Assembly (NCBI GenBank): GCA_014799385.1
Contig: JAAVIC010000010.1
Coordinates: 1 to 46,480, forward strand
Source: Oscillospiraceae bacterium
GTDB taxonomy: Bacteria > Bacillota > Clostridia > Oscillospirales > Ruminococcaceae
Direction of reading: 5' to 3'
DNA: 46,480 nt
The notes beneath the pieces were generated by a model, which saw nothing but the letters and a program-made list of their open reading frames with translations, was not told the DNA's origin and did no database searches. Each line of letters opens with the position of its first letter. Position 1 is the first letter of the stretch. This document shows, piece after piece, positions 1 through 9,041 of the stretch. The position numbers and the translations under genes were made by a program.

Positions 1-130
1 GGGGGAGAGGGGAAAAGGGGGTGCGGGGGGAAAACCCGTAGGGGGCGGGGGCTTTTCCGTCCATAGGGTTTGATTTCCCCCGCCCCCGAAGGGTGTTCAC
101 CCCCGCATTCGGGGCGTTGGGGTTCTCCCC
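1..130. repeat. G-rich multi-arm palindrome upstream of udp (cut by window edge)
   Basis: Directly visible pairing: GGGGGCGGGGG at 41-51 with CCCCCGCCCCC at 77-87, GGGTG/CACCC at 91-102, CCCCG/CGGGG at 101-114, and an outer GGGGAGA (2-8) with TCTCCCC (124-130). The layout of one outer stem enclosing several arms, followed by an AT-rich tail (131-154) running into the udp ribosome site, resembles the palindromes elsewhere in the window. The base composition is far more GC-rich than the neighbourhood. I see no ORF here. The left boundary is not visible. Confidence 0.5.
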
Positions 131-166
131 GCAATAAATATGTACAATTAAAATAAGGAGGTTATT

Positions 167-973
167 ATGGCAACAATTATTAATGATGAGGTTAGATTCC
201 ATTTGAAGATTCGCAGCGGCGATGTCGGGCGGTATGTGATTCTTCCGGGCGACCCGGGGCGCGTTCCGAAAATCGCCGAGTATCTGGACAATGCCGTGCA
301 AGTCGCGCAGAACCGCGAGTATAATATCTACACGGGCTATCTGAACGGCGAAAAGGTGAGCGTCTGCTCCACGGGAATCGGCGGACCGTCCGCGGCAATT
401 GCCGTGGAGGAGCTGATTGACAGCGGCGCGGATACGTTTATTCGAGTTGGAACAAGCGGCGGAATCGATTTGTCGGTGTTCGGCGGTGATTTGATTATCG
501 CAGAGGCGGCAATTCGAGCCGAGGGAACATCTTACGAGTATATGCCGCAGGGGTATCCGTCAGTGGCGGATTTCACGGTAACAACGGCTCTCGCGCAAGC
601 GGCAAAGGAGCTTTCGGGGAGCGAACCCGGCACGCGGTTCCACGTTGGTGTGGTGCACTCCAAGGACAGCTTTTACGGCGAGGTGAACCCCGAACGTTCG
701 GCGGTCGAAGATAACATCAAGTCGCGTTGGGACGGCTATATGAGGTGCGGCTGCCTTACCTCCGAGATGGAGTGCGCGGCGATTTACGCGGTGGGGCTAA
801 CGCGCAGTGTGTTCCCGAAGAAGATACGCTGCGGCGCGGTGCTGACTGCTCTCTGGAATGCGGAGCGTTCCAAGCGCGGAATGCCCGATACTGTTACCGA
901 GGATTCCACACGCGGAATCAAGTGCGCGATAAGAGCCGTTGAATTGTTGATAGAGAAGGATAAGTCCGAATAA
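167..973 (+). CDS. udp: Uridine phosphorylase
   Basis: A 268-residue cytosolic nucleoside phosphorylase. It splits uridine with phosphate into uracil and ribose-1-phosphate for pyrimidine salvage. The GDPGR phosphate-binding segment lies at residues 28-32. The conserved STGIGGPSAAIAVEEL stretch (about 69-84) and RVGTSGG (about 94-100) follow, and a SEMECAA purine/pyrimidine-binding motif is near residue 200. The length matches the family. The ATG has an AAGGAGG ribosome site at 155-161. The gene stands alone, ending at a bidirectional hairpin terminator shared with convergent dapL. The uridine rather than purine assignment rests on overall sequence resemblance. Confidence 0.9.
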   Translation: MATIINDEVRFHLKIRSGDVGRYVILPGDPGRVPKIAEYLDNAVQVAQNREYNIYTGYLNGEKVSVCSTGIGGPSAAIAVEELIDSGADTFIRVGTSGGIDLSVFGGDLIIAEAAIRAEGTSYEYMPQGYPSVADFTVTTALAQAAKELSGSEPGTRFHVGVVHSKDSFYGEVNPERSAVEDNIKSRWDGYMRCGCLTSEMECAAIYAVGLTRSVFPKKIRCGAVLTALWNAERSKRGMPDTVTEDSTRGIKCAIRAVELLIEKDKSE

Positions 974-974
974 C

Positions 975-1015
975 AAAAAGAGCCTGTTCCGGTTAAACAG
1001 GCTCTTTAGTTTTAT
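975..1015. terminator. Bidirectional intrinsic terminator between udp and dapL
   Basis: A perfect 12-bp stem, AAAGAGCCTGTT (977-988) with AACAGGCTCTTT (996-1007), around a 7-nt loop. T-rich sequence follows on the plus strand and A-rich sequence flanks it on the other side, so it can serve both convergent genes. Confidence 0.85.
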
Positions 1016-2220
1016 TTCAGGAGGTTTTCAAGACGCTCCATTGCTTCCTTTGTCGCCTCGTGAGTGCCGAATGCGGTCAGTCTGAACCAGCCGTCGCCGT
1101 TCTTTCCGAAGCCCGCGCCGGGAGTTCCAACAACCTGAATCTCGGTGAGGAGCTTGTCGAAGAAGTCCCACGAACCCATTCCATTGGGGCATTTCAGCCA
1201 GATGTAGGGGGAATTTACACCGCCCGTGTACTTGATTCCGAGCTTGTCGCAGGTAGCGGCGATAACACGCGCGTTCTCCTGGTAGTAGGCGATGTTTTCT
1301 CTGCACTGCTTTTGACCCTCGGGGGAGAAAACCGCCTCCGCTGCGCGCTGAACGGGATACGAAACACCGTTGAACTTGCTGCCCTGACGGCGCTGCCAGA
1401 TGTCCGCGAGTTTGACATCGTTGCCCGCGATGTCTTTCTGAATCAGCTCGTTCGGGACTACGGTGTAGCCGCAGCGCGTTCCCGTGAAGCCCGCGGTCTT
1501 GGAGAGCGAGCAAATCTCGATTGCGCACTTCTTCGCGCCCTCAACGCAGTAAATCGAACGCGGAATGTCCGCTTCGGTGATGAACGCCTCGTATGCCGCG
1601 TCATAGATGATAACCGCGTTGTTTGCCAGTGCGTAGTCCACCCATTCTTTAAGCTGCGCTTTGTTGTAAACCGAGCCGGTGGGGTTGTTCGGCGAGCAGA
1701 GATAAATCAAGTCCGCCTTGATGTTGGAATCGGGCATTGCCGCGAATCCGTTCTCCTCGGTGGAATCGGCGAAAATGACTTCGTTTCCGTTCATAATGTT
1801 GGAGTCTACATAAACGGGGTACGCGGGGTCGGTTACGAGTACGGTGTTCCCCGCGCCGAAGATGTCAACGATGTTGCCGCAGTCGGATTTCGCGCCGTCC
1901 GAAACGCGTATCTCGTCAGCCGAGACCTCCGCGCCGAAACTCTTGTAGTAGTCCGAGATGGCATTGCGCAGGAAGTCATATCCCACACCGAGGTCGTCAT
2001 AGCCGCGGAATGTCTCCTTTACGCCCATTTCGTCCGCCGCCTTTTTCATAGCGTCCACAACAGCGGGAGCAAGCGGGCGGGTAACATCACCGATTCCCAT
2101 TCGGATAAGACGCTTTGCCTCTTCGGGGTGGCTTTCGGAGTATGCCTTAATGCGCTTTGAAATCTCGACAAACAGATAGTTTTTCTTCAATTTCGAGAAG
2201 TTCTCGTTTAACTTTGCCAT
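1012..2220 (-). CDS. dapL: LL-diaminopimelate aminotransferase
   Basis: A PLP-dependent class I/II aminotransferase of 402 residues. It converts tetrahydrodipicolinate directly to LL-diaminopimelate for lysine and peptidoglycan synthesis, bypassing the acylated DapD/E route. The N-terminal MAKLNENF...YLFVEI, the GIGDVTRPL motif, the CSPNNPTG substrate/PLP segment and the SLSKTAGFTGTR lysine (about residue 241) are characteristic. The ATG at 2220 is chosen over the longer frame (2271) because GGAAAGG lies just upstream and homologues start with MAKLN. It has its own promoter at 2280-2308. Confidence 0.93.
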   Translation of the reverse strand: MAKLNENFSKLKKNYLFVEISKRIKAYSESHPEEAKRLIRMGIGDVTRPLAPAVVDAMKKAADEMGVKETFRGYDDLGVGYDFLRNAISDYYKSFGAEVSADEIRVSDGAKSDCGNIVDIFGAGNTVLVTDPAYPVYVDSNIMNGNEVIFADSTEENGFAAMPDSNIKADLIYLCSPNNPTGSVYNKAQLKEWVDYALANNAVIIYDAAYEAFITEADIPRSIYCVEGAKKCAIEICSLSKTAGFTGTRCGYTVVPNELIQKDIAGNDVKLADIWQRRQGSKFNGVSYPVQRAAEAVFSPEGQKQCRENIAYYQENARVIAATCDKLGIKYTGGVNSPYIWLKCPNGMGSWDFFDKLLTEIQVVGTPGAGFGKNGDGWFRLTAFGTHEATKEAMERLENLLK

Positions 2221-2279
2221 AATCAACTTTCCTTTCCAATCAGTCAAATTTCCGAATTTTGAGATAATCACTCACTACT

Positions 2280-2308
2280 ATTTAACCACATTTTTTGTTG
2301 TTTGTCAA
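2280..2308 (-). promoter_or_regulatory. dapL promoter
   Basis: Minus-strand TTGACA (2303-2308), 17-nt spacer, TTAAAT (2280-2285) preceded by ATGTGG, about 60 nt before the dapL start. The spacer has the A-run plus GTGG form seen at several promoters in this window. Confidence 0.75.
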
Positions 2309-2441
2309 GATTATTTGACGAAATTTTGTTAATAATAAATTTGATATAGTGCGGTATGCGCAAAAGCTCCTGCTTTTACGCCTTGTTTTTAGTGAAAAGT
2401 CACAAAAAATTCAAAAAGATAAATTTTTTTCGTTTAGGTAC

Positions 2442-2470
2442 TTCAAAAAAAATAACAAATGTGGTATAAT
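2442..2470 (+). promoter_or_regulatory. murA promoter and leader
   Basis: TTCAAA (2442-2447), 17-nt spacer ending TGTGG, then TATAAT (2465-2470); the GTGG gives a TGn extended -10. The expected leader (about 2477-2566) holds a small TGTTCC/GGGAACA hairpin at 2533-2551 just before the ribosome site. The rest of the 2309-2441 gap shows only a short AAAAGC/GCTTTT hairpin at 2358-2381 followed by T's. I see no gene in it. Confidence 0.65.
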
Positions 2471-2566
2471 GTAGAAGTATGGGTGTAATCTCATGCAAAA
2501 ATTAAGAATACCAAAAATTTACATATATAAATGTTCCGAGTTTTGGGAACAGGGGGAAGTGTTTAA

Positions 2567-3862
2567 TTGGAAAAATATGTTGTTAAAGGCGGCGGTAAGC
2601 TCTCGGGGGAAGTTACCATCAGCGGCGCTAAGAACGCGATTGTCGCGATTCTGCCCACGACTATCCTCTCCGATGAACCGTGCGTCATCGAAAATATACC
2701 GAATATCAGTGATGTGAACATCACTTTACAGATTATGTCCGAAATGGGCGCGGAAATCCGTATGCTGAACAAAAATACCTATCAGATCGATACGCGTCCG
2801 CTGCGGAATATGCCCATTCCGTATGAAAAGGCAAAGCTGATGCGCGCGACTACTTATTTTCTCGGAACGCTGCTCGGAAGATTCCACAGCGCGCACGTTT
2901 CAATGCCCGGCGGGTGTAATCTCGGCGACCGTCCGATCGATCAGCACCTCAAGTGTTTCGCGGCGTTGGGTGCGGAATGCGAGATAGACGGCGGTATGAT
3001 AAACCTCCGCGCGGATAAGCTGACGGGAAACCAGATTTTCTTTGACAAGAACTCCGTGGGGGCTACCATCAACGGCATTATGGCGGCGGTTAAAGCCGAT
3101 GGACTGACTATCATTGAAAACGCGGCAAAAGAGCCGCACGTTGTCGACCTCGCGAACTGCCTGAACTCCATGGGAGCGGACATTATCGGCGCGGGTACGG
3201 ACGTTATCAAGATACGCGGTGTGAAGGAGCTTCACGGCACGACTTACAGCGTGATTCCCGACCAGATAGAGGCGGGAACGTTTATGACTGCCGCTGCTGC
3301 AACACGCGGAAATGTCTTGATTCGCAATGTAATTCCCAAGCACCTTGAGCCGATCACCAACAAGCTGCTGAAAATCGGTGTTCAGGTGGAGCAGTATGAC
3401 GATTCGATTCGTGTTATCGGCGGCGATAACTATGTGGGAACGTCAATCAAGACGATGCCTCACCCCGGATTTCCGACCGATATGCAGCCGCAGATGAGCG
3501 CGCTGCTGACTTGCGCAAAGGGCGCGTCTATGGTGACGGAGAGTATTTTCGACAACCGTTTCAGATATGTTGACGAGCTGCGCAGAATGGGCGCGAATAT
3601 CTCCGTTGAGGGCAGAGTTGCCGTGATAGAGGGTGTGGAGCGTCTTAAAGGCGCGCCCGTTAAGGCAACGGATTTGAGAGCGGGCGCGGCATTGATTATT
3701 GCGGCTCTCTCCGCTGAGGGAACGTCCGAGATTTTCGATATTTTCCACGTTGAGCGCGGATATGAAAATATGGAAGTCAAGCTGCGGAATCTCGGCGCGG
3801 ATATTGTCAAGGTTGAAGAGCCTGACCCCATTACGGACGCTCCGCAGAAGAAGGCGGTCTGA
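2567..3862 (+). CDS. murA: UDP-N-acetylglucosamine 1-carboxyvinyltransferase
   Basis: A cytosolic enzyme that transfers enolpyruvate from PEP to UDP-GlcNAc, the first committed step of peptidoglycan synthesis. At 431 residues it has the usual family length. The catalytic lysine is in ISGAKNA (Lys22). The PEP-binding, fosfomycin-target cysteine is in MPGGCNLGDRPIDQH (Cys117). The start is TTG at 2567, supported by AGGGGGA at 2551-2557 and by the MEKYVVKGGG N-terminus; no in-frame ATG fits. The stop overlaps the next start by one base, indicating translational coupling to the YycJ-like gene. Confidence 0.95.
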   Translation: MEKYVVKGGGKLSGEVTISGAKNAIVAILPTTILSDEPCVIENIPNISDVNITLQIMSEMGAEIRMLNKNTYQIDTRPLRNMPIPYEKAKLMRATTYFLGTLLGRFHSAHVSMPGGCNLGDRPIDQHLKCFAALGAECEIDGGMINLRADKLTGNQIFFDKNSVGATINGIMAAVKADGLTIIENAAKEPHVVDLANCLNSMGADIIGAGTDVIKIRGVKELHGTTYSVIPDQIEAGTFMTAAAATRGNVLIRNVIPKHLEPITNKLLKIGVQVEQYDDSIRVIGGDNYVGTSIKTMPHPGFPTDMQPQMSALLTCAKGASMVTESIFDNRFRYVDELRRMGANISVEGRVAVIEGVERLKGAPVKATDLRAGAALIIAALSAEGTSEIFDIFHVERGYENMEVKLRNLGADIVKVEEPDPITDAPQKKAV

Positions 3863-4650
3863 TGGCGAGAATCTACCCGATTTGCTCTTCAAGCGGCGCA
3901 AATTCCACTTTTATCGGCACACGCGGTCACGGAATCCTTGTGGACGCGGGCTGCTCGTTCCGTGCACTGAAAAACGCGCTGGAGCTTATTGATACGCGGT
4001 TTGACGGAATCGAGGCTGTTTTCGTGACTCACGAGCATTCCGACCATATCAAGGCATTGGAGCAGATAATCAAGCACACTAAAATCCCGATTTTTATGTC
4101 GGAAAAGTCCGCTGCTGCGGGCATGCAAAAGGGGCTGATTCCCGAGGGGGCGCAGTTCTATAATCCGCGTGACGGATACAAGAGCGCGCACTTTGAGGTG
4201 AGCTGTTTTAATACATCTCACGATTCGGCGGACAGCGTGGGATATAAAATCCGATTCAAGGACGAGATGTTCGGCGTATGCACCGATACGGGATTTGTCA
4301 CCGATGAAACGGAAAAAGCTCTTCTCGGCTGCAAAACCGTATTGCTTGAAAGCAACTATGACGAGGATATGCTGCGGCGGAATCCAAATTATTCGGCGGA
4401 TTTGAAACGGCGAATCACCGGAATGCAAGGGCATCTTGCCAATCCCGACTGCGCTTTCTTCGCGGAAAAACTCGTCAAAAGCGGTACGCGGAATCTTATT
4501 CTCGGACACTTGTCGCGCGAGAACAATACTCCCGCAACGGCGATTGGCTGCACAAAACGACACCTCGAACAGTGCGGCTTGACGGCGGAAAAGGATTTTA
4601 CGATCTGTGCCGCGCCGGTGGTTACCGAGGGAGAATACATAGCGGTTTAG
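3862..4650 (+). CDS. yycJ: MBL-fold hydrolase, YycJ/WalJ-like
   Basis: A 262-residue metallo-beta-lactamase-fold protein. The metal motif THEHSDH is at residues 56-62, an SHDSADS second-shell histidine is near 115, TDTGFVT is near 142 and GHLSREN near 217. These match the YycJ family of Firmicutes, described as dsDNA exonuclease-like and linked to cell-wall and replication control. The ATG at 3862 shares one base with the murA TGA, so the two are co-translated. The substrate cannot be read from the sequence. Confidence 0.85.
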   Translation: MARIYPICSSSGANSTFIGTRGHGILVDAGCSFRALKNALELIDTRFDGIEAVFVTHEHSDHIKALEQIIKHTKIPIFMSEKSAAAGMQKGLIPEGAQFYNPRDGYKSAHFEVSCFNTSHDSADSVGYKIRFKDEMFGVCTDTGFVTDETEKALLGCKTVLLESNYDEDMLRRNPNYSADLKRRITGMQGHLANPDCAFFAEKLVKSGTRNLILGHLSRENNTPATAIGCTKRHLEQCGLTAEKDFTICAAPVVTEGEYIAV

Positions 4651-4663
4651 TTTGGTGGTTTTT

Positions 4664-5401
4664 ATGGAGAAAACATTTTCCAAATCCAATAAGTTTAAGC
4701 TCTTATTTCTGGCGTTGTATTTCGTAATTCTTACGGTCGAACGAATAATCAGTCTGGTGATATGCTTTGCGGGTGATATGTCGCGGTTGGACGGGCTGGA
4801 TTATTATATGATGGCTCTGACGATTCTGGCGATTTTCGGTTCGTACATATTTGCTATCGTGAGGCTCTCGGGGAAATCCAAAGCACCCTTGGACGGCGAA
4901 AGCGTGTTCGGGAATCTTTCGATAGCGGCGGGAATCCTTTTGTTGGGCGGAATGGTGCATACCGAGGGTTCGATTCCTCCGCTGCAATTCGCGTCATACG
5001 GAATGATTCTGGTTTCTATGGCTATTCACACGGTTCAAAACGTCAAGCACGAGAAAAACGCCGACAAAAAGTGGCTCTCGTTTGCGTATACTGTCGCGTA
5101 TTCAATGGCGATTCCCGTGGTTTATCACACCTCGATAGAGCTTTCGTATTTGTTTATCCCGATTGAGATAATAGTTTCACTGGGAATGATTACGCTGTTT
5201 ACGAATATGCTGCGGCGGTTCTACCTCGGCAACGGTGAGAGCAGCTTTTCGATGCTTCCGTTTATGATTGCGCTGTTCGGAGATTTCGCCGTTCTAATGC
5301 TGAGGTGGCAAGAGGAAGTAAATACGTTCGTGTTGATTTTCATCTGTGTAACTACCGTGCTGTGGTTCGCCGGGAACATATTAAGCATTAAGAGAAAATA
5401 G
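4664..5401 (+). CDS. Multi-pass membrane protein of unknown function
   Basis: About 245 residues with roughly seven hydrophobic segments alternating with short charged loops. One example is LLFLALYFVILTVERIISLV near the N-terminus; another is FVLIFICVTTVLWFAGNIL near the end. It stops on a basic SIKRK tail. No catalytic motif is visible and I do not recognise a family. ATG 4664 is preferred to the TTG at 4652 because GGTGG sits 5 nt before it. It follows yycJ by 13 nt and probably ends the murA-yycJ transcript, with a terminator at 5425-5460. Confidence 0.75.
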   Translation: MEKTFSKSNKFKLLFLALYFVILTVERIISLVICFAGDMSRLDGLDYYMMALTILAIFGSYIFAIVRLSGKSKAPLDGESVFGNLSIAAGILLLGGMVHTEGSIPPLQFASYGMILVSMAIHTVQNVKHEKNADKKWLSFAYTVAYSMAIPVVYHTSIELSYLFIPIEIIVSLGMITLFTNMLRRFYLGNGESSFSMLPFMIALFGDFAVLMLRWQEEVNTFVLIFICVTTVLWFAGNILSIKRK

Positions 5402-5424
5402 AATTCGCATTTGGTAATATAAAT

Positions 5425-5460
5425 GCGCTTTTCCACATTGTGAGGAAAAGCGCGTTTTTT
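5425..5460. terminator. Intrinsic terminator, convergent genes
   Basis: GCGCTTTTCC (5425-5434) pairs with GGAAAAGCGC (5444-5453) and a run of T's follows on the plus strand. It lies between the membrane gene and the end of the lepA-hemW-dinB operon and may also act on the minus strand. Confidence 0.85.
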
Positions 5461-5959
5461 ATTCATCGTACAAGCCGTTTTCCAGTTGGTATGCCGTGTG
5501 CGGACTGACGTATTTGGGGAATCTGCCCGTAAGCTCTGTGGTTTGACCGTTTAACATTCCCGTGTGAATACTCATATGCCGAAACTGTATAAGAATCAAG
5601 TCCATTCGTGTAAATTCGCAGTTTTCGGGGCATTCATACAATTCCGCGTCTGTAAGCGTGTCAAGATAATCGAATGTTTTTTGCCTTACCGTTTCGAGAT
5701 ACTCCAAAAGCTGTTCGTTGCTTAACTCGATTGAACATGGATTGTCCGGATTATCCATACCATCCTCGTGAAACGGCGGCTCTTCATAAATGTTAGGATT
5801 GAAAAACCACCTATCCATCGAGTGAAGCGCGTGATAGATATATCTCCACGCGGGCGCGCCGCAAACAGGCGCGTTTCTGTCATATGTTTTGATTGCCGTT
5901 TCAAGGTTGAGGAAATTCGCTCCAACTTGCTTTCTGATAATTTTACACAGTGTTTTCAT
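5459..5959 (-). CDS. DinB-like four-helix protein
   Basis: 166 residues resembling the DinB/YfiT superfamily of putative metal-dependent four-helix-bundle proteins, many of which act in thiol-dependent detoxification. A histidine near residue 44 (YHALHSMDRW) and a C-terminal HMSIHTGMLNG pair fit the usual three-histidine metal site. ATG 5959 has GGAGG 4 nt upstream, and homologues begin there rather than at the longer frame. The start overlaps the hemW stop by four bases (ATGA), so it is the last gene of the lepA-hemW operon. Confidence 0.75.
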   Translation of the reverse strand: MKTLCKIIRKQVGANFLNLETAIKTYDRNAPVCGAPAWRYIYHALHSMDRWFFNPNIYEEPPFHEDGMDNPDNPCSIELSNEQLLEYLETVRQKTFDYLDTLTDAELYECPENCEFTRMDLILIQFRHMSIHTGMLNGQTTELTGRFPKYVSPHTAYQLENGLYDE

Positions 5960-7038
5960 AAATCCTCCATATGCACCAAAAGCGTGGAAATAATCTCGTT
6001 TGAAACGAGAAAGCCCTCTGCCGTGAGTGACAGACGCTCGTTTTCGATTTTGTAATATTTTTCGGGAATCAGCGGGAATGCTCTTTTGACGCGCTCCCAA
6101 AGCGGCTTTTCGATACCCTCGGTGAGCCGCAGACCGAGCATTATTTTTTCCTCGATCTCATCGGGATTTTCATCTGTAATCACTTCAATTTGTCGCGGAC
6201 TTGTCATAAATTCCTGCAGATTTCGTTCTATCGCGAAACGCTTTCCGTTGTAGAACGAGTGCGCCGCCGGACCGATTCCGAGATATTCCTCGCGCCGCCA
6301 GTACTTCAAGTTGTGCTTACTTTCCGTTCCGTCCTTGGCGAAATTGCTGATTTCGTACTGCTTGAATCCTATGCCCGTGAGCATACGCACCGCCGACAGA
6401 TACAGCTCCGCCGTTTCGTCCTCATCGGGGAGTACGGGCGACCGGAGTTCGGCTGCCATATTTTTCCCGAACACGGTATTCGGCTCGATTTTCAGCAGAT
6501 ACGCGGAAATATGCGTAAGCGGCAGCTTGCCGAGTTCGCCGATTGTGTGGGAAAGAGATTCGGCGGTCTGTACCGGAGTTCCGAGCATAATGTCGGCGGA
6601 AATGTCGAGGAATCCGACCTCGTAAGCTGTGAAAATCGCGCGCTTTGCCTGTTCAAAATCGTGCGCTCTTCCGAGGGCTTTAAGTTCTCGATTGCTTGCC
6701 GACTGCACTCCTACGGACAGGCGGTTCACTCCCGCACTAAACAGGATTTCCAATGTTTCCTTGTTCATTTCGCACGGATTGCATTCAACGGTGATTTCCG
6801 CGCCGTCCGCAATATCACATTCCGCGAGTATCTGCGGAATGTGCCGCGCAAGCAGAATCGGAGTTCCGCCGCCGAAATACACCGTATCATAACGCTCGTT
6901 GTAATAACGCAGATTTCGGGTAACCGCGTCCGCGTATTGCTCCGCCAAATCCTCGCGGAATCCCACGGAGTAGAAGTCGCAATACGGGCATTTTTTACGG
7001 CAGAACGGAACATGAATATACAGTCCGGGATTACTCAT
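5956..7038 (-). CDS. hemW: HemW-like radical SAM protein
   Basis: A 360-residue radical SAM protein whose N-terminal [13 protein letters not shown] supplies the CX3CX2C cluster ligands (Cys13, 17, 20). The [11 protein letters not shown]-binding segment and the C-terminal HemN-like domain ([21 protein letters not shown]) identify HemW. This family inserts heme and was long annotated as oxygen-independent coproporphyrinogen oxidase. It lies immediately after lepA with an 8-nt overlap, a linkage common in Firmicutes, so translation is coupled. Confidence 0.9.
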   Translation of the reverse strand: MSNPGLYIHVPFCRKKCPYCDFYSVGFREDLAEQYADAVTRNLRYYNERYDTVYFGGGTPILLARHIPQILAECDIADGAEITVECNPCEMNKETLEILFSAGVNRLSVGVQSASNRELKALGRAHDFEQAKRAIFTAYEVGFLDISADIMLGTPVQTAESLSHTIGELGKLPLTHISAYLLKIEPNTVFGKNMAAELRSPVLPDEDETAELYLSAVRMLTGIGFKQYEISNFAKDGTESKHNLKYWRREEYLGIGPAAHSFYNGKRFAIERNLQEFMTSPRQIEVITDENPDEIEEKIMLGLRLTEGIEKPLWERVKRAFPLIPEKYYKIENERLSLTAEGFLVSNEIISTLLVHMEDL

Positions 7039-8839
7039 CGTCCAGTTTCAGGACAGCCATAAACGCCTCTTGCGGAACTTCTACCGAGCCGAATTGGCGC
7101 ATACGCTTTTTGCCCTCTTTCTGCTTTTCGAGCAGCTTTTTCTTACGAGTAATATCGCCGCCGTAGCACTTCGCGAGAACGTCTTTGCGGAGCGCTTTTA
7201 TCGTTTCGCGAGCGATTATCTTGCCGCCGATACACGCTTGAATCGGTATCTCGAACAACTGCCGCGGAATGTGCTCTTTGAGCTTTTCAGCCATCTTCCG
7301 CGCGCGTTCGTATGCTTTGTCCGCGTGGATTATGAACGAAAGCGCGTCAATAACCTCGCCGTTGAGCATTATATCGAGCTTGACGAGTTTTGACGGGAAA
7401 TATCCCATGATTTCGTAGTCATAGCTTGCATAACCGCGCGTGCGGGATTTCAGAGCGTCAAAGAAGTCGTAGACGATCTCGTTGAGCGGCAGCTCGTAAT
7501 GCAGATCCACGCGGTTTGTGTCGATGTACTGCATATCCTTAAACACTCCGCGGCGATTCTGGCACAGCTCCATAATATTACCCACATACTCCGAGGGCGT
7601 GTAGATATGCGCGTTTACTATCGGTTCGCAGGCAACATCAATAAGCGTTGTGTCGGGGAAGTTCAGCGGGTTGTCAATCATCTTGGTTGTTCCGTCCGTG
7701 AATTCGATTTCATAAACTACCGAGGGCGCGGTGGTTACAAGGTCGAGGTTGTATTCGCGTTCCAGACGCTCCTGAACCACGTCCATATGCAAAAGACCAA
7801 GAAATCCGCAGCGGAAACCGAATCCCAACGCAACAGAGCTTTCAGGCTCGAATGACAAGGACGCGTCATTGAGTTGGAGTTTTTCCAGCGCGTCACGCAA
7901 ATCGCCGTATTTCGCGCCGTCTGCAGGATAAATTCCGCTGAACACCATCGGCGCGACCTCGCGATAGCCCGCCAATGGCTCTGCGGCAGGATTTTCCGCG
8001 TTAGTGACCGTGTCGCCGACCTTGGTATCTCCAATGGACTTGATGGACGCGGCGATATATCCTACCTCGCCCGCTTTCAGCTCATCACACGGAACAAGCT
8101 CCACGGCTCCCATATAGCCGACCTCAACAACGGTAAACTCCGCTTTGCTTGCCATCATACGGATTTTGTCGCCCGGCTTTACCGTGCCCTCCTTTACGCG
8201 GACATACACGATTACGCCCTTGTAGGAATCGTAATAGCTGTCGAAAATCAACGCTTTCAGCGGAGCGTTCAAATCGCCCTTTGGCGCGGGGATTTTGTTG
8301 ACTATCTCCTCCATGACCGCGTGGATATTGATTCCCATTTTCGCGGATATTTCGGGAGCGTCCATCGCCTCGATTCCGATTACGTTTTCGACTTCCTCTT
8401 TGACCTCTTTTGCGTGGGCGGAGGGCAAGTCGATTTTGTTTATCACGGGAACAACTTCCAAATCATTCTCCACCGCGAGGTACGTATTCGCGAGAGTCTG
8501 CGCCTCGATTCCCTGTGACGCGTCAACGATAAGGATCGCGCCCTCGCACGCAACAAGCGACCGCGAAACTTCATAGTTGAAGTCCACGTGACCGGGCGTA
8601 TCGATAAGGTTGAAGATGTACTCATTTCCATCGTCAGCCTTGTATTTCAGCCGCACCGCGCGCGCCTTTATGGTAATTCCGCGTTCGCGCTCGATGTCCA
8701 TATTGTCGAGCAATTGCTCCTCCATATCGCGCTTTGCAACGGTTTCCGTCTGCTCGAGGATTCTGTCCGCAAGCGTGGATTTTCCGTGGTCGATATGCGC
8801 GATAATGCAAAAATTGCGAATGTTGTCTAAATATTCCAT
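7031..8839 (-). CDS. lepA: Elongation factor 4 (LepA)
   Basis: A 602-residue translational GTPase that back-translocates stalled ribosomes. G1 is AHIDHGKST (about 14-22), followed by G3 DTPGHVDF and G4 NKIDLPSA. The LepA-specific C-terminal domain ends in [23 protein letters not shown]. The ATG has AGGAG upstream. The leader in front of it carries a modular palindrome (8845-8992) whose tail ends in this ribosome site. It heads the lepA-hemW-dinB operon. Confidence 0.97.
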   Translation of the reverse strand: MEYLDNIRNFCIIAHIDHGKSTLADRILEQTETVAKRDMEEQLLDNMDIERERGITIKARAVRLKYKADDGNEYIFNLIDTPGHVDFNYEVSRSLVACEGAILIVDASQGIEAQTLANTYLAVENDLEVVPVINKIDLPSAHAKEVKEEVENVIGIEAMDAPEISAKMGINIHAVMEEIVNKIPAPKGDLNAPLKALIFDSYYDSYKGVIVYVRVKEGTVKPGDKIRMMASKAEFTVVEVGYMGAVELVPCDELKAGEVGYIAASIKSIGDTKVGDTVTNAENPAAEPLAGYREVAPMVFSGIYPADGAKYGDLRDALEKLQLNDASLSFEPESSVALGFGFRCGFLGLLHMDVVQERLEREYNLDLVTTAPSVVYEIEFTDGTTKMIDNPLNFPDTTLIDVACEPIVNAHIYTPSEYVGNIMELCQNRRGVFKDMQYIDTNRVDLHYELPLNEIVYDFFDALKSRTRGYASYDYEIMGYFPSKLVKLDIMLNGEVIDALSFIIHADKAYERARKMAEKLKEHIPRQLFEIPIQACIGGKIIARETIKALRKDVLAKCYGGDITRKKKLLEKQKEGKKRMRQFGSVEVPQEAFMAVLKLDDE

Positions 8840-8844
8840 TTTAA

Positions 8845-8992
8845 CTCCTTATCTAAATAGCAAATTGAGAATCGTGCCCACGAAATTGAACTTCGTTCAA
8901 TTTCGTACGCACTAGCCGAGCGACCCGGCACACCGCTTCGCGGTATGCCGCGCCGCTCGCTTTCTCAATTTGCACGAATCACCGGTAGGTCG
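8845..8992 (-). repeat. Modular palindrome, lepA leader copy
   Basis: The outer stem GCAAATTGAGA (8860-8870) pairs with TCTCAATTTGC (8963-8973). One inner arm is CGAAATTGAAC/GTTCAATTTCG (8881-8905); another is GC-rich around GGCACACCGC-TTC-GCGGTATGCC. On the minus strand it begins with CGACCTACCGGTGATTC (up to 8992), almost identical to the start of the copy at 43633. It ends in TATTTAGATAAGGAG, which is the lepA ribosome site. It contains CTAGCCGAGC, shared with the copy at 32498. Confidence 0.7.
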
Positions 8993-9041
8993 ATTTTGTA
9001 TATAATGCTCAAAACTGCGCTGGCGGGGGGAACAGCTGATT

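Noticed and set aside
1060-2160. Long open frame opposite dapL
   Set aside because: Antisense shadow of a well-identified gene; composition mirrors the codon bias of dapL and it has no ribosome site.
4967-4985. T-loop-like GGTTCGATTCC suggesting a tRNA
   Set aside because: Lies within the coding frame of the 4664-5401 membrane gene and no acceptor, D or anticodon arms can be drawn around it.
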